Assembly (NCBI RefSeq): GCF_001548375.1
Contig: NZ_AP017295.1
Coordinates: forward strand, 6,214,001-6,278,000
DNA length: 64,000 nt
Source of the DNA: Nostoc sp. NIES-3756
GTDB lineage: Bacteria > Cyanobacteriota > Cyanobacteriia > Cyanobacteriales > Nostocaceae
Direction of reading: 5' to 3'
Shown: positions 10,266 through 18,635 of the stretch, piece by piece
Position numbering within the stretch: the stretch's first letter is position 1
Layout: each line of letters begins with the position of its first letter
Made by a program: the position numbers and the translations under genes
Notes under the pieces: generated by a model
Databases searched by the model: none
Seen by the model: only the letters and a program-made list of their open reading frames with translations
Told to the model about the DNA's origin: nothing

Positions 10266-10946
10266 TTAAACAATAGAATCAGGATCTACACCCATAGCGC
10301 GTAACCTTTGTGCCAGTATTTCGGCGCGTTGCTGTGCTTGCTTGGCTTGTTCTTCAGGGGTTAAAAGACGTTCCCCTTGTTCGTTATACCAATACAACCA
10401 CTCTCTATTAATTCCTTGGTATGTTCCCCGTTCCATCCCAATTCCTAAGCCAACTTCGGCTAACCAAATCGGGTTTCCTTGTAGGGGTTGATACTCGCCA
10501 TTGATTAATTTGTAAGCTTCTAAACGAGGTTTGCGGCGGCGGGTGGGGTGATAGATAACGTAATACAAAACACTCAAGTTAGCGTACTTTGCTTTCTTGG
10601 TCGTATATTCACCGCGATAGTTTTGCGATACAACTTCTAATACTAATATCGGTAATTTCTCCTCCTCCCACAGTACATAACTAGGGCGGAGATACTCATC
10701 ATAAAATCGTTCAACACCCAAACTTAAAAAGCCATCGGGGACTATAGCTAGTTCATCTGGGTCATAATAAATCCCCATATTCACGCCAAAAAACCAGTCC
10801 ATACGGTCTGGCCAAGCCATTGCTAATGTAGCTTTGAGTAAACCAGGAATTAAATCTTGTAATTCGTTATCCACTGGCGTATCGTCAGAGTCGGGAAGCT
10901 CTTCGGATGAGGGTAAACAAGCATGGCGGTTGTACTGAAATACCAT
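10266..10946 (-). CDS. Uma2-family (DUF820) putative endonuclease-fold protein
   Basis: 226 residues. The segment LPDSDDTPVDNELQDLIPGLL, the YLRPSYVLWEEEKLPILVLEVVS core with its acidic and VLEV residues, and the TTKKAKYANLSVLYYVIYHP stretch are those of the Uma2/DUF820 family. The family has a PD-(D/E)XK nuclease-like fold and is hugely expanded in filamentous cyanobacteria. The C-terminal coiled tail (QRAEILAQRLRAMGVDPDSIV) is also typical. Real function is unknown. Two decayed copies of this C-terminal tail are present at 16305-16440. It converges with the small gene to its left. Confidence 0.88.
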   Translation of the reverse strand: MVFQYNRHACLPSSEELPDSDDTPVDNELQDLIPGLLKATLAMAWPDRMDWFFGVNMGIYYDPDELAIVPDGFLSLGVERFYDEYLRPSYVLWEEEKLPILVLEVVSQNYRGEYTTKKAKYANLSVLYYVIYHPTRRRKPRLEAYKLINGEYQPLQGNPIWLAEVGLGIGMERGTYQGINREWLYWYNEQGERLLTPEEQAKQAQQRAEILAQRLRAMGVDPDSIV

Positions 10947-11083
10947 TGCTGGATGCCTTAATTGGTATCGTACACTTACGATTATATATTTTTGACATTG
11001 CAGATATTTGAGAAAGAGTATGTGTGAAAATTAATTCTTACATATACTGAGATATTAATTTAAGTAAATTTACAGCTTAATCA

Positions 11084-11410
11084 ATGTCAGAAATTCAAGT
11101 TGCTATTGAAAGTGAAGATGCACCCCAAGCCGTCGCCGCTTTACTGGAAATTGAGGGAATATCTGGGAATTACGAAGTTCTTACCCAAAGAGAAGGCACA
11201 TTAGCAGTCATCGGCACTATTGTAGGCATTGTGGGCGGAACTGTCGCCTTAGCTGCACAAATCCGCACATGGTATCAAGAATGGAAGCAAACACACCCTA
11301 ACAAAAGATTTGATGTGGAATTGTTTCATCCTGAGACTGGTAGCCGGATTTTTCTGGAAGACGCTACTATAGAGGAAATTACCGAAATTCTCAAATATCT
11401 CAGCAAATAA
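11084..11410 (+). CDS. Small membrane-segment partner of a CHAT-NTPase protein
   Basis: 108 residues. The N-terminal part (SEIQVAIESEDAPQAVAALLEIEGI) is followed by one hydrophobic Gly-rich segment near residues 45-65 (LAVIGTIVGIVGGTVALAAQ). A C-terminal domain ends in DVELFHPETGSRIFLEDATIEEITEIL. Its stop codon is one base before the GTG of the CHAT-STAND-TPR gene, so the two are surely co-expressed. Small proteins of this form often accompany CHAT or NTPase conflict systems as effector-associated or membrane-anchoring partners. The exact family was not recognised, so the role as anchor or adaptor is inferred from context. Confidence 0.8.
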   Translation: MSEIQVAIESEDAPQAVAALLEIEGISGNYEVLTQREGTLAVIGTIVGIVGGTVALAAQIRTWYQEWKQTHPNKRFDVELFHPETGSRIFLEDATIEEITEILKYLSK

Positions 11411-11411
11411 A

Positions 11412-14400
11412 GTGCAAACTATCCGCATTCAACTTCGGGAAAGTACGCAGGAAACAGTTGAACTTAGGTATTGGCTACCTCAAATAAAGCACTATGAATC
11501 ACGTCGCCTGAAATTGGTAGAAATCGCTGATTTACTCAAGCAAGGAGAACGGGATTATTATAAACTGCTGCCTGATTTACGCGGAATTGGGCAGCAGTTA
11601 TTTTTTTGGTTGGATGGGGATGGACGGTGGTTGAGTCGGGGAATTGCTAACTGTCGCGGTGAGGGGTTGGTAATTGCCATTGATACCGAGCAAAAACTGG
11701 CACATTTACCTTGGGAAGTGCTGCATGATGGTGAGGATTTTTTGGTGAAGCGGGTTAATCCAGTGGTGTTACCTCTGCGCTGGGTTGAAAAAGAAACGGC
11801 AGGGTTTTCTGTGGAAGCACGACAATTGCGAGTATTGTTTATGGCAACCGACCCGGAAGATGTGGAACCAAAGTTAGAGTTTGAACAGGAAGAAGCGAGA
11901 ATTCTGGCAGATACGCGAGATTTTGCTGTAGATTTGCGGGTGGAAGAAAGCGGTTGCGTTAGCGAGTTGGGTAAGGTGTGGAGTCGCTATCTTGATGACT
12001 TTGATGTGTTTCACCTCACAGGACACGCCTCAATTAAAGATGAAGCACCTTACACGCCTTACTTTATCACTGAGACGGAAATCGGGGAACGCCACGAAAC
12101 CACAGCCGCAGAACTGGCCGAAGTCTTCCGGTTTCGCTTTCCCAAGTTGGTGTTTTTGTCTGGGTGTCGGACTGGACAAGCCGCAGATAAAGGGGCTGTC
12201 CCTTCAATGGCTGAGGCGCTAATTGCCCAAGGGGCGAGGGCTGTTTTAAGTTGGGGGCGGCCTGTGGAAGACCGGACAGCTACAGCCGCCGCCGCGCACC
12301 TCTACGGGAAATTGGCAGCCGGATATGAATTAGCCCAAGCACTCGCTAGCACTTACCGGCAGTTGTTTAAACAGAATGTGCGTGACTGGCATTTGTTGCG
12401 GTTATATGTCCAGGGAGAATGTCCGGGTGCGTTGGTGGAAGTGTTGAGAGATGTGCAACTCTCTGCGCCGAAACCTGCTTATGATCTGTTTTTAGACCCC
12501 GATACCCAACAGGTGCGGGTGGCGAAACCCTCTGAGTTTGTTGGGAGACGGCGGACTTTGCAACGTTGTCTCAAAGCTATTCCCACTTCATTAGGGGTAC
12601 TAATTCACGGACTGGGGGGTGTGGGTAAGAGTACTGTGACGGCGCGACTTCTGGAAAGGATGGTTGGCTATCACAGACTGGTGAACTTTCGGCAACTGGA
12701 TGAGGACAAACTGGTCAATACCCTTATTAAACAATGTACTTCGGAACGGGGGCATGAAATTCTCAATGGCAAGTTACCCTTGATGCAGCGCCTCACCAAG
12801 TTTTTCACTGAAGGACTGAATACCAAAGAACAGCGCTTTGCCTTTGTGCTGGATGACTTTGAGGCTAATTTGGAATTACGAAATGGGGTTTATGTCTTGC
12901 AACCACAAGTTGTGGATGTACTGCTGGCGTTGCTGAAGGCGATTCAAAATTCCCAACTTCCCCACAAGGTAATTATTACCTGTCGCTACAATTTCACTTT
13001 GTCGGAACTGAATCATCGTCTGTACCGCGAACCTCTGGGAGCTTTGGGTGGGGCAGATTTAATTAAAAAGTATAATCGTCTGGATTCGTTTAATGGCAGT
13101 TGGCAATTTCAGCCAGATTTGCCCGAACGTGCCAAACAAGCAGCAGATGGAAATCCTCGGCTGTTGGAATGGTTAGATAAGATTTTGCAAAATTCCCCGA
13201 AGTCGCCAGAAGCCGAGAGGGGAGTTGAGATGATTCTGCAAAAGATGGCTGAGAAGGAAAAGGAATTTCGTGAGGATATTTTGGCACAGGAATTGCTGAA
13301 GCAGCAAACTCCAGCTTTGCGTCAAATGCTGGGGAAGTTGTTGGTGTATGAGCTACCTGTTCCTCAAGCTGCGATTGACCCGATTTGTGAGGATATCTCA
13401 AGTTGGGAAAGTCATAAGCAACGCGCTGAATTTTTGGGTTTGTTGGAAGTTACGCTTACCAACAACAAAAAGAGGTTGTATCGTGTTCCCCGGATTTTGT
13501 CACCGTTGCTAGAGTTTCCAGAAAACCCCAAGGGTGAAGAGTTGTATAAACAAGCTGCACAAATTTTGTATCGTGTGTGGTGGGAGGCGGAAAGTTCTAC
13601 AGAAGCACAAAAGTTAGAAATTCATCGCTTGGCGTTGTTGGCGAAGGATGGAGAAATTGCTGTCAATGTTGCGAATTATGTTTCTAGAATATGGATTCCT
13701 CGTAGTCGCTTTCGAGAAACGAATGAAATTTGTCAAAAAACACTAAAGATTATAAGAAACTATCGTATTCTTAGTAATTTAGCTCGTGTTGAAAATGAAA
13801 TAGGTAAAGTTGACCAAGCTGTAGAACATTATCAGGAAGCTTTAAATATTTGTCCAGATAATGACATCATTGAAATATGTGGAATTAAACATTGTTTGGC
13901 ATATATCAAATCTAAAAGTGGAGAATTAGATTTAGCTCTTGAAATGTACCAAGAGTGTCTCATCAAAAGTGAAAGTATAAGTAATCTTAAGGGTAAAGCT
14001 TCGGCATTACATGAGATAGCGAGGATATATAACTTACAAGGAAAGGTGGACGATGCACTTGCTATATGTCAAGAATGTTTAACTATTCAAGAAAGTGTTA
14101 ATGACATTAAAGGTCAAGCATCAATATTACATCAAATTGCATATATAAAAGCACAACAAGGGAAAAGACAAGAAGCCCTTACTAGTTATGAAAAATCTTT
14201 CCATCTAAAAGAAAAAATTGGTGATCTTAAGGGCAAAGTCTCAACTTTGCATCAAATAGCATCTATTAAAGAAGATCAAGGAGACTTTGAAGGTGTTTTT
14301 AATATTTTACAGTTATCTCTACAAATAGTTGAACAGATTGGTAGTGTTGAACTTAAAGCTGCATTATTTTACAATATAGCAAGTACTCATCTTAAACTTG

Positions 14401-14885
14401 GGCAGTTTGATTCAGCTATTAATTTTATGAATAGTTCAATAAAGCTTGCCCAAGAAATTCATGATATTGAAGGTCAAGCAAGAGCATTACATCAACTTGG
14501 AGTAGTATATGAACAACAGGGGAAATTTGAAAATGCACTGAAATTTTATGGTAAATCTCTGAATTTTAGTGACCAAATCGGATATCTAAAAGGTCAAGCA
14601 CATACATTACATCAAATGGCAAATATTTATGTAAATCAAAGAAAAATTAATGATGCTCTAGTTACATATAAAAAAGCGCTTGAAATTGAAGAGCATATAC
14701 AAGATATAAGAGGGAAAGCAAGTACCCTGGCTTCTTTAGGACAAATGTTAGTATATGAACTTGGTGATTATGAGCAAGGATTAGATTACTTACGGCAATC
14801 ATTGAGTATATTACAGCATCTTCAATCTTGTGAAGCTGATACAGTCAGACAAATAATATTTAGCATCCAGAACTCAAATATTTAA
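11412..14885 (+). CDS. CHAT protease - STAND NTPase - TPR protein
   Basis: An 1157-residue multidomain protein starting at GTG one base after the upstream stop. Residues 1-345 are a CHAT (caspase-like) peptidase domain with the catalytic pair visible: His205 in HLTGHAS and Cys252 in FLSGCRTGQ. Residues 375-650 are a STAND/AAA-type NTPase with Walker A GLGGVGKST (Lys406) and Walker B FAFVLDDFE. From about residue 770 to the end are eight or more TPR-like repeats (LHQIAxIxxxQGxxxxAL). The family acts as a sensor-switch: target binding to the repeats is thought to release protease activity, in signalling, cell death or antiviral defence. The TPR part is clearly more AT-rich than the protease and NTPase part. 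An orphan TPR fragment follows the stop. Confidence 0.9.
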   Translation: MQTIRIQLRESTQETVELRYWLPQIKHYESRRLKLVEIADLLKQGERDYYKLLPDLRGIGQQLFFWLDGDGRWLSRGIANCRGEGLVIAIDTEQKLAHLPWEVLHDGEDFLVKRVNPVVLPLRWVEKETAGFSVEARQLRVLFMATDPEDVEPKLEFEQEEARILADTRDFAVDLRVEESGCVSELGKVWSRYLDDFDVFHLTGHASIKDEAPYTPYFITETEIGERHETTAAELAEVFRFRFPKLVFLSGCRTGQAADKGAVPSMAEALIAQGARAVLSWGRPVEDRTATAAAAHLYGKLAAGYELAQALASTYRQLFKQNVRDWHLLRLYVQGECPGALVEVLRDVQLSAPKPAYDLFLDPDTQQVRVAKPSEFVGRRRTLQRCLKAIPTSLGVLIHGLGGVGKSTVTARLLERMVGYHRLVNFRQLDEDKLVNTLIKQCTSERGHEILNGKLPLMQRLTKFFTEGLNTKEQRFAFVLDDFEANLELRNGVYVLQPQVVDVLLALLKAIQNSQLPHKVIITCRYNFTLSELNHRLYREPLGALGGADLIKKYNRLDSFNGSWQFQPDLPERAKQAADGNPRLLEWLDKILQNSPKSPEAERGVEMILQKMAEKEKEFREDILAQELLKQQTPALRQMLGKLLVYELPVPQAAIDPICEDISSWESHKQRAEFLGLLEVTLTNNKKRLYRVPRILSPLLEFPENPKGEELYKQAAQILYRVWWEAESSTEAQKLEIHRLALLAKDGEIAVNVANYVSRIWIPRSRFRETNEICQKTLKIIRNYRILSNLARVENEIGKVDQAVEHYQEALNICPDNDIIEICGIKHCLAYIKSKSGELDLALEMYQECLIKSESISNLKGKASALHEIARIYNLQGKVDDALAICQECLTIQESVNDIKGQASILHQIAYIKAQQGKRQEALTSYEKSFHLKEKIGDLKGKVSTLHQIASIKEDQGDFEGVFNILQLSLQIVEQIGSVELKAALFYNIASTHLKLGQFDSAINFMNSSIKLAQEIHDIEGQARALHQLGVVYEQQGKFENALKFYGKSLNFSDQIGYLKGQAHTLHQMANIYVNQRKINDALVTYKKALEIEEHIQDIRGKASTLASLGQMLVYELGDYEQGLDYLRQSLSILQHLQSCEADTVRQIIFSIQNSNI

Positions 14886-14886
14886 C

Positions 14887-15171
14887 TACGCGCCGACGTT
14901 GCACAATTTGAGATATATCTACGCCAGCAAAGGGGATGTGGATGAAGCGATCGCACTTTTCAATAAGTCTTTAGAAATAAAAGAAAGCATTGGAGATGTC
15001 CGAGGCAAAGCCATGACTCTGTGGTGGTTAGGAGATTTGGCAGAACAGCAGGGTGAATACACTAAAGCGATATCTTATTTGCAACCAGCTTTGGAGATTT
15101 TGCAGCGATTGAAGTCACCGGATGCTGAAAGTGTGAGTGCAAGTCTTGATAGGATAATTCGTAATTCGTAA
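14887..15171 (+). pseudogene. Orphan TPR fragment downstream of the CHAT-NTPase gene
   Basis: Open from at least 14887 with no ATG near the start; TTG at 14899 is the only nearby start and has no ribosome site. It encodes YAPTLHNLRYIYASKGDVDE followed by a second TPR (GKAMTLWWLGDLAEQQGEYTKAI) and a closing helix, which looks like the last two repeats of a TPR array. It is in another frame from the preceding gene, one base past its stop codon. Its base composition, with a GCGATCGC site, resembles the 5' part of the CHAT gene rather than the AT-rich TPR part. I take it as the leftover C-terminus of a former version of that gene or a cassette remnant. Confidence 0.65.
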
Positions 15172-15258
15172 TTACAGCACGAAAAGATTTTTTGTCTCAC
15201 GCAGAGGCGCAAAGAAGAACGCGAAAGTGTTTTATAAATAAATGAAAATTGTTGTAAT

Positions 15259-15483
15259 GAGTCTTTGATACTCGCGCAAGAGTCTTTAATACTCGGTGAC
15301 AAGTCTTTTTTACTCGCGGACGAGTGTTTGATACTCGTGGATGAGTCTTTGATATTCGCGGACGAGTGTTTGATACTCGTGAATGAGTTTTTAATACTCG
15401 TGGACGAGTCTTTGATATTCGCGGACGAGTGTTTGATATTCGTGAATGAGTCTTTAATACTCGTGGACGAGTCTTTGATACTG
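15259..15483. repeat. 21-bp palindromic tandem repeat array, ten units plus a partial
   Basis: Ten successive 21-base units of the form GAGTCTTTGATACTCGTGGAC, with variants at a few positions, from 15259 to 15468 and a partial unit to 15483. Across the unit junction ACTCG-NGGA-CGAGT forms a dyad, so the array can fold as a row of small hairpins. Because 21 is a multiple of three, both strands stay open (7-residue periods SIKDSST on minus, DESLILV on plus). I regard this as a consequence of the repeat and not as coding. Confidence 0.9.
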
Positions 15484-15547
15484 ATTAACGTACTGTGCAA
15501 CTTCTTTCTCTCAAACTTAACCCCTATCCTTTTACTTACAAGGGACG

Positions 15548-15711
15548 CTACCGTGTACACACATCTAGATGCTGTGTAGAATGTGGTTTGATCCCCCTAA
15601 ATCCCCCTTAAAAAGGGGGACTTTGATTCTTGTTCCCCCCTTTTTTAAGGGGGGTTAGGGGGGATCAAAACGTTGTGGGACTAAGTTATTAGACTTGTGT
15701 GTACACGGTAG
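15548..15711. mobile_element. MITE-like element, copy 1 (164 bp)
   Basis: Terminal inverted repeats CTACCGTGTACACACA and TGTGTGTACACGGTAG bound a non-coding body with a second internal inverted repeat (GATCCCCCTAAATCCCCCTT against AAGGGGGGTTAGGGGGGATC). The whole body matches copy 2 at 18713-18878 base for base over most of its length. No target duplication is visible here. A partial extra piece of the internal repeat follows at 15712-15735. Confidence 0.9.
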
Positions 15712-15783
15712 CCTTAAAAAGGGGGACTTTAAGAACTTTTTCCCATGTTTTCACGGAGTGTAAAGAAATAAACACTAGAAACT

Positions 15784-16296
15784 ATGACGAACAACCTCAA
15801 CAGTAGCAATTTTCATTTACCTTACAATCCAAAGCTTGTAGAAAGAGCAAAAGAACTTCGTAAAAACATGACCCCCGCAGAAAAAAAGCTGTGGTGTGAA
15901 TATCTGAGTGATTTTCAATTTCGGGTTTTAAGACAAAGACCAATTAATCATTTTATAGTTGATTTCTACTGTCCTACTTTACAAATAGTTATTGAAATTG
16001 ATGGGGATAGCCATTTTACAGATGAAGGTCAAGATTATGACATAGAGAGAACACGTATTCTAGAAGGCTATGGTTTAAAAATTATTAGGTTTACAAATAG
16101 TCAAGTTTTAAATCAATTTGATAGTGTGTGTGAGCAGATACAGGGTTTAATCTCTTCTAAACCCCCTTTTAGAAAAATTCTTAAAGTCCCCCTTTTTAAG
16201 GGGAGCCACTGCGTTGCAGAGGTTCCCTCCGTTGTAGCAGGTGGCGTGGATTTAAGGGGATCTAAAACGTTTTGCTACCGACCAGAGGACTTCTAA
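15784..16296 (+). CDS. DUF559 endonuclease-domain protein
   Basis: 170 residues. LRKNMTPAEKKLWCEYLSDF, then FRVLRQRPINHFIVDFYCPT, then IVIEIDGDSHF are the hallmarks of the DUF559 family, a very-short-patch-repair/PD-(D/E)XK-like nuclease fold; Asp and Glu residues of the active site are in VDFYC and IEIDG. The normal family end is near residue 120 (QVLNQFDSVCEQIQGLI). The last roughly 45 residues are translated from intergenic repeat DNA (a CCCCCTTTTTAAGGGG arm and a GCCACTGCG/GGTGGC palindrome), so the native stop seems to have been lost. Function in vivo is unknown. Confidence 0.85.
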   Translation: MTNNLNSSNFHLPYNPKLVERAKELRKNMTPAEKKLWCEYLSDFQFRVLRQRPINHFIVDFYCPTLQIVIEIDGDSHFTDEGQDYDIERTRILEGYGLKIIRFTNSQVLNQFDSVCEQIQGLISSKPPFRKILKVPLFKGSHCVAEVPSVVAGGVDLRGSKTFCYRPEDF

Positions 16297-16304
16297 ACAT
16301 CCTC

Positions 16305-16440
16305 TTAGATTAAATCAGGATCAACACCGAGCGATCGCGCTTGCGTTATTTCATTAATGAATTTTGATTGCAATTCATATGAGAGAATCAGGATCTATGC
16401 CGAGCGATCGCAACCGTTCTCGTAATAATTGACTTATAGG
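16305..16440 (-). pseudogene. Two decayed Uma2-family C-terminal remnants
   Basis: On the minus strand two short reading segments end like Uma2 proteins. TQARSLGVDPDLI-stop ends at 16305. SQLLRERLRSLGIDPDSLI-stop has its stop at 16375-16377. Both match the tail of the intact Uma2 gene at 10266-10946 (LRAMGVDPDSIV). Neither has an upstream body, so they are leftovers of two deleted or recombined Uma2 genes. Confidence 0.7.
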
Positions 16441-16733
16441 TATGAGGTAAATCATGCTTTTTGTTACGGTAATCTTGCTAATACAAACAAGTTATGTATG
16501 CTATCTTGAAAATTTTAAATTATGCCAAGAAATATCAATATTTAAAACGTGATACGCTAAATATAGTCAGGGTTTTTGGATATTTATTGAGTTAAAAAAG
16601 AATCTCAAAAATAGCAATAATTGCTACAAGTTTAATTTTAGGAAATATCGTTTTTATTACAACATAAAATTGCATTTCGTCGCACAATGGGGGCAGAGAA
16701 ATAATTACTGTTTATTGCGCTCGGAGACGAATA

Positions 16734-18473
16734 ATGGTAGCGATGTCTACGACCGGCAACGCCAACACAGAAAATGTTCAGCATCGGCTGACTGTAGAAA
16801 CTGTAGAAATTGCCCCTAATACTACGGCGATTCGCTGTCTAGACTGGGATCGCGATCGCTTCGATATCGAATTTGGACTGCAAAACGGTACGACTTATAA
16901 TTCATATCTAATTAGGGGCGAACAAACAGTTTTAATCGATACTTCTCACCAGAAGTTTCGTCAACTGTATTTAGAAAAACTCAAAAGTTTAATCAACCCT
17001 AAAGCTATTGATTACATTATTGTCAGTCATACAGAACCAGACCATAGTGGTTTAGTTGAAGATGTGCTGCAATTAGCACCAAGAGCGACAGTTTTGGCTT
17101 CTAAAATTGCCTTGCAATTTTTGGAAGGTTTAGTACATGATCCTTTTTCTAAGAGAATTGTTAAAAGTGGCGATCGCATAGATATAGGTAAAGGTCACGA
17201 AATTGAATTTGTCAGTGCGCCTAACCTCCACTGGCCTGATACCATCTTCAGTTACGATCGCAAAACCGAAGTCATTTATACCTGTGATGCTTTTGGGATG
17301 CACTTCTGCGACAATCGCACCTTTGACGAAGACTTAGAAGCTATTGAAGCTGATTTTAGATTTTACTACGACTGTCTCATGGGGCCTAATGCTCGTTCCC
17401 TGCTGAACGCAATGAAGCGCATGGGAGACTTGGGCAAAATTAAGATTATCGCCAACGGTCACGGGCCTCTGTTGTACCATCATTTAGATGTGTTGACCGA
17501 GTGTTACCAAAGTTGGAGCCAAAGACAAGCCAAAGCAGAAACCACCGTCGGCTTATTCTATGTCGGTGATTATGGCTATAGCAACTTATTAGTTCAAGCC
17601 ATTGGCGAAGGTATTCAAAAAACTGGTGTTGCGGTAGAAATGATTGACCTCAGCACCGCAGAAATTCAAGAAATTCAAGAATTAGCAGGTAGGGCAGCTG
17701 GTTTAATTATTGGTATGCCTCCTACAACCTCGGTAGCAGCACAAGCTAGTATTAGTTCCCTGCTATCTGTAGTCAAAGACAAGCAAGTAGTCGGCTTGTT
17801 CGAGTGCTTTGGGGGAGACGATGAACCCATTGATACCATCCGCCGCAAATTTATCGACTTGGGTGTTAAAGAAGCCTTCCCCGCAATTCGCATTAAAGAA
17901 GTTCCCGGCTCATCCGCCTATCAATTGTGTACCGAAGCGGGTACTGATTTGGGACAACTGCTGACAAGGGAACGCAACATTAAGCAAATCAAGTCCCTCG
18001 ATGTCAACATGGAAAAGGCATTGGGACGCATTAGCAACGGGTTGTATATTGTCACAACCAAAAAAGGTGATGTCAGTAGCGCCATGTTAGCTTCCTGGGT
18101 AGCACAAGCCAGCTTGCAACCATTGGGCTTTACCATTGCTGTAGCCAAAGACCGGGCTATTGATACTTTAATGCAGGTAGGCGATCGCTTCGTCCTCAAC
18201 GTCCTAGAAGAAAGCAATTACCAAGAACTGAAAAAACAATTCCTCAAGCGTCTGCACCCCGGCGCTGACCGCTTTGCAGGCGTGAGAACCCAAACCGCTA
18301 AAAACGGCTCCCCCATTCTTACAGACGCTTTAGCATACATGGAATGCGAAATCCAAAGCAGCATGGAATGCAGCGACCACTACATTTTATACTGCACCGT
18401 CGAAGACGGTCGTGTCTCCAAGCCCGACGGACTGACCGCAGTACGTCACCGGAAGGTTGGTAATTATTACTAG
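16734..18473 (+). CDS. flv3: Flavodiiron protein, Flv3 type
   Basis: Partner of Flv1 in light-driven reduction of oxygen to water (Mehler-like reaction), which protects photosystem I. Domains of the 579 residues: metallo-beta-lactamase-like diiron domain (about 1-265), flavodoxin-like FMN domain (about 268-410, VGLFYVGDYGYSNLL) and flavin-reductase domain (about 425-579). The canonical iron-binding motif HTEPDH is intact (His99, Glu101, Asp103, His104), as are NLHWPDTIF and NGHGPL, so this is the Flv3 type and not Flv1. The start at 16734 has a GGAG ribosome site. The roughly 290 bases upstream are AT-rich and hold the promoter. The Flv3-Flv1 order matches the gene pair that in Anabaena is heterocyst-specific (flv3B-flv1B), but the isoform cannot be decided here. 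Confidence 0.93.
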   Translation: MVAMSTTGNANTENVQHRLTVETVEIAPNTTAIRCLDWDRDRFDIEFGLQNGTTYNSYLIRGEQTVLIDTSHQKFRQLYLEKLKSLINPKAIDYIIVSHTEPDHSGLVEDVLQLAPRATVLASKIALQFLEGLVHDPFSKRIVKSGDRIDIGKGHEIEFVSAPNLHWPDTIFSYDRKTEVIYTCDAFGMHFCDNRTFDEDLEAIEADFRFYYDCLMGPNARSLLNAMKRMGDLGKIKIIANGHGPLLYHHLDVLTECYQSWSQRQAKAETTVGLFYVGDYGYSNLLVQAIGEGIQKTGVAVEMIDLSTAEIQEIQELAGRAAGLIIGMPPTTSVAAQASISSLLSVVKDKQVVGLFECFGGDDEPIDTIRRKFIDLGVKEAFPAIRIKEVPGSSAYQLCTEAGTDLGQLLTRERNIKQIKSLDVNMEKALGRISNGLYIVTTKKGDVSSAMLASWVAQASLQPLGFTIAVAKDRAIDTLMQVGDRFVLNVLEESNYQELKKQFLKRLHPGADRFAGVRTQTAKNGSPILTDALAYMECEIQSSMECSDHYILYCTVEDGRVSKPDGLTAVRHRKVGNYY

Positions 18474-18545
18474 GGATGAGGAGGATGAGGGAGATCAGAC
18501 AGACAAATTAAGGGATTTTCAATAAATAAATTATCCATGTTGTGG

Positions 18546-18583
18546 GGCATCCTGCCCGCCCGGAATATAGGACAGGCAAGATG
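18546..18583. repeat. Palindromic intergenic repeat after flv3, possible terminator
   Basis: GCATCCTGCCCGCC and GGACAGGCAAGATGC can pair with small mismatches. It lies about 70 bases after the flv3 stop. A short pyrimidine- and purine-rich stretch (18475-18502, GGATGAGGAGGATGAGGGAG) precedes it. Confidence 0.55.
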
Positions 18584-18635
18584 CTTATCCTACAAGAAGA
18601 TTTTGGATGTTCTTTTATTTAGAGACTTCTAAATA

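Noticed and set aside
15075..15560. Minus-strand ORF with 7-residue repeats SIKDSST and its plus-strand counterpart 15265-15579
   Set aside because: Both are products of the 21-bp palindromic repeat; open frames on both strands follow from a period divisible by three, and no ribosome sites are present.
15592..15665. CRISPR-like or terminator reading of the CCCCCTTAAAAAGGGGG blocks
   Set aside because: They are the internal inverted repeats of the MITE-like element; there are no regularly spaced repeats with unique spacers anywhere in the window.
16450..16733. NtcA-type site upstream of flv3 (GTA...TAC)
   Set aside because: The only candidate found has ten bases between the half-sites and not eight, so it does not fit the consensus.
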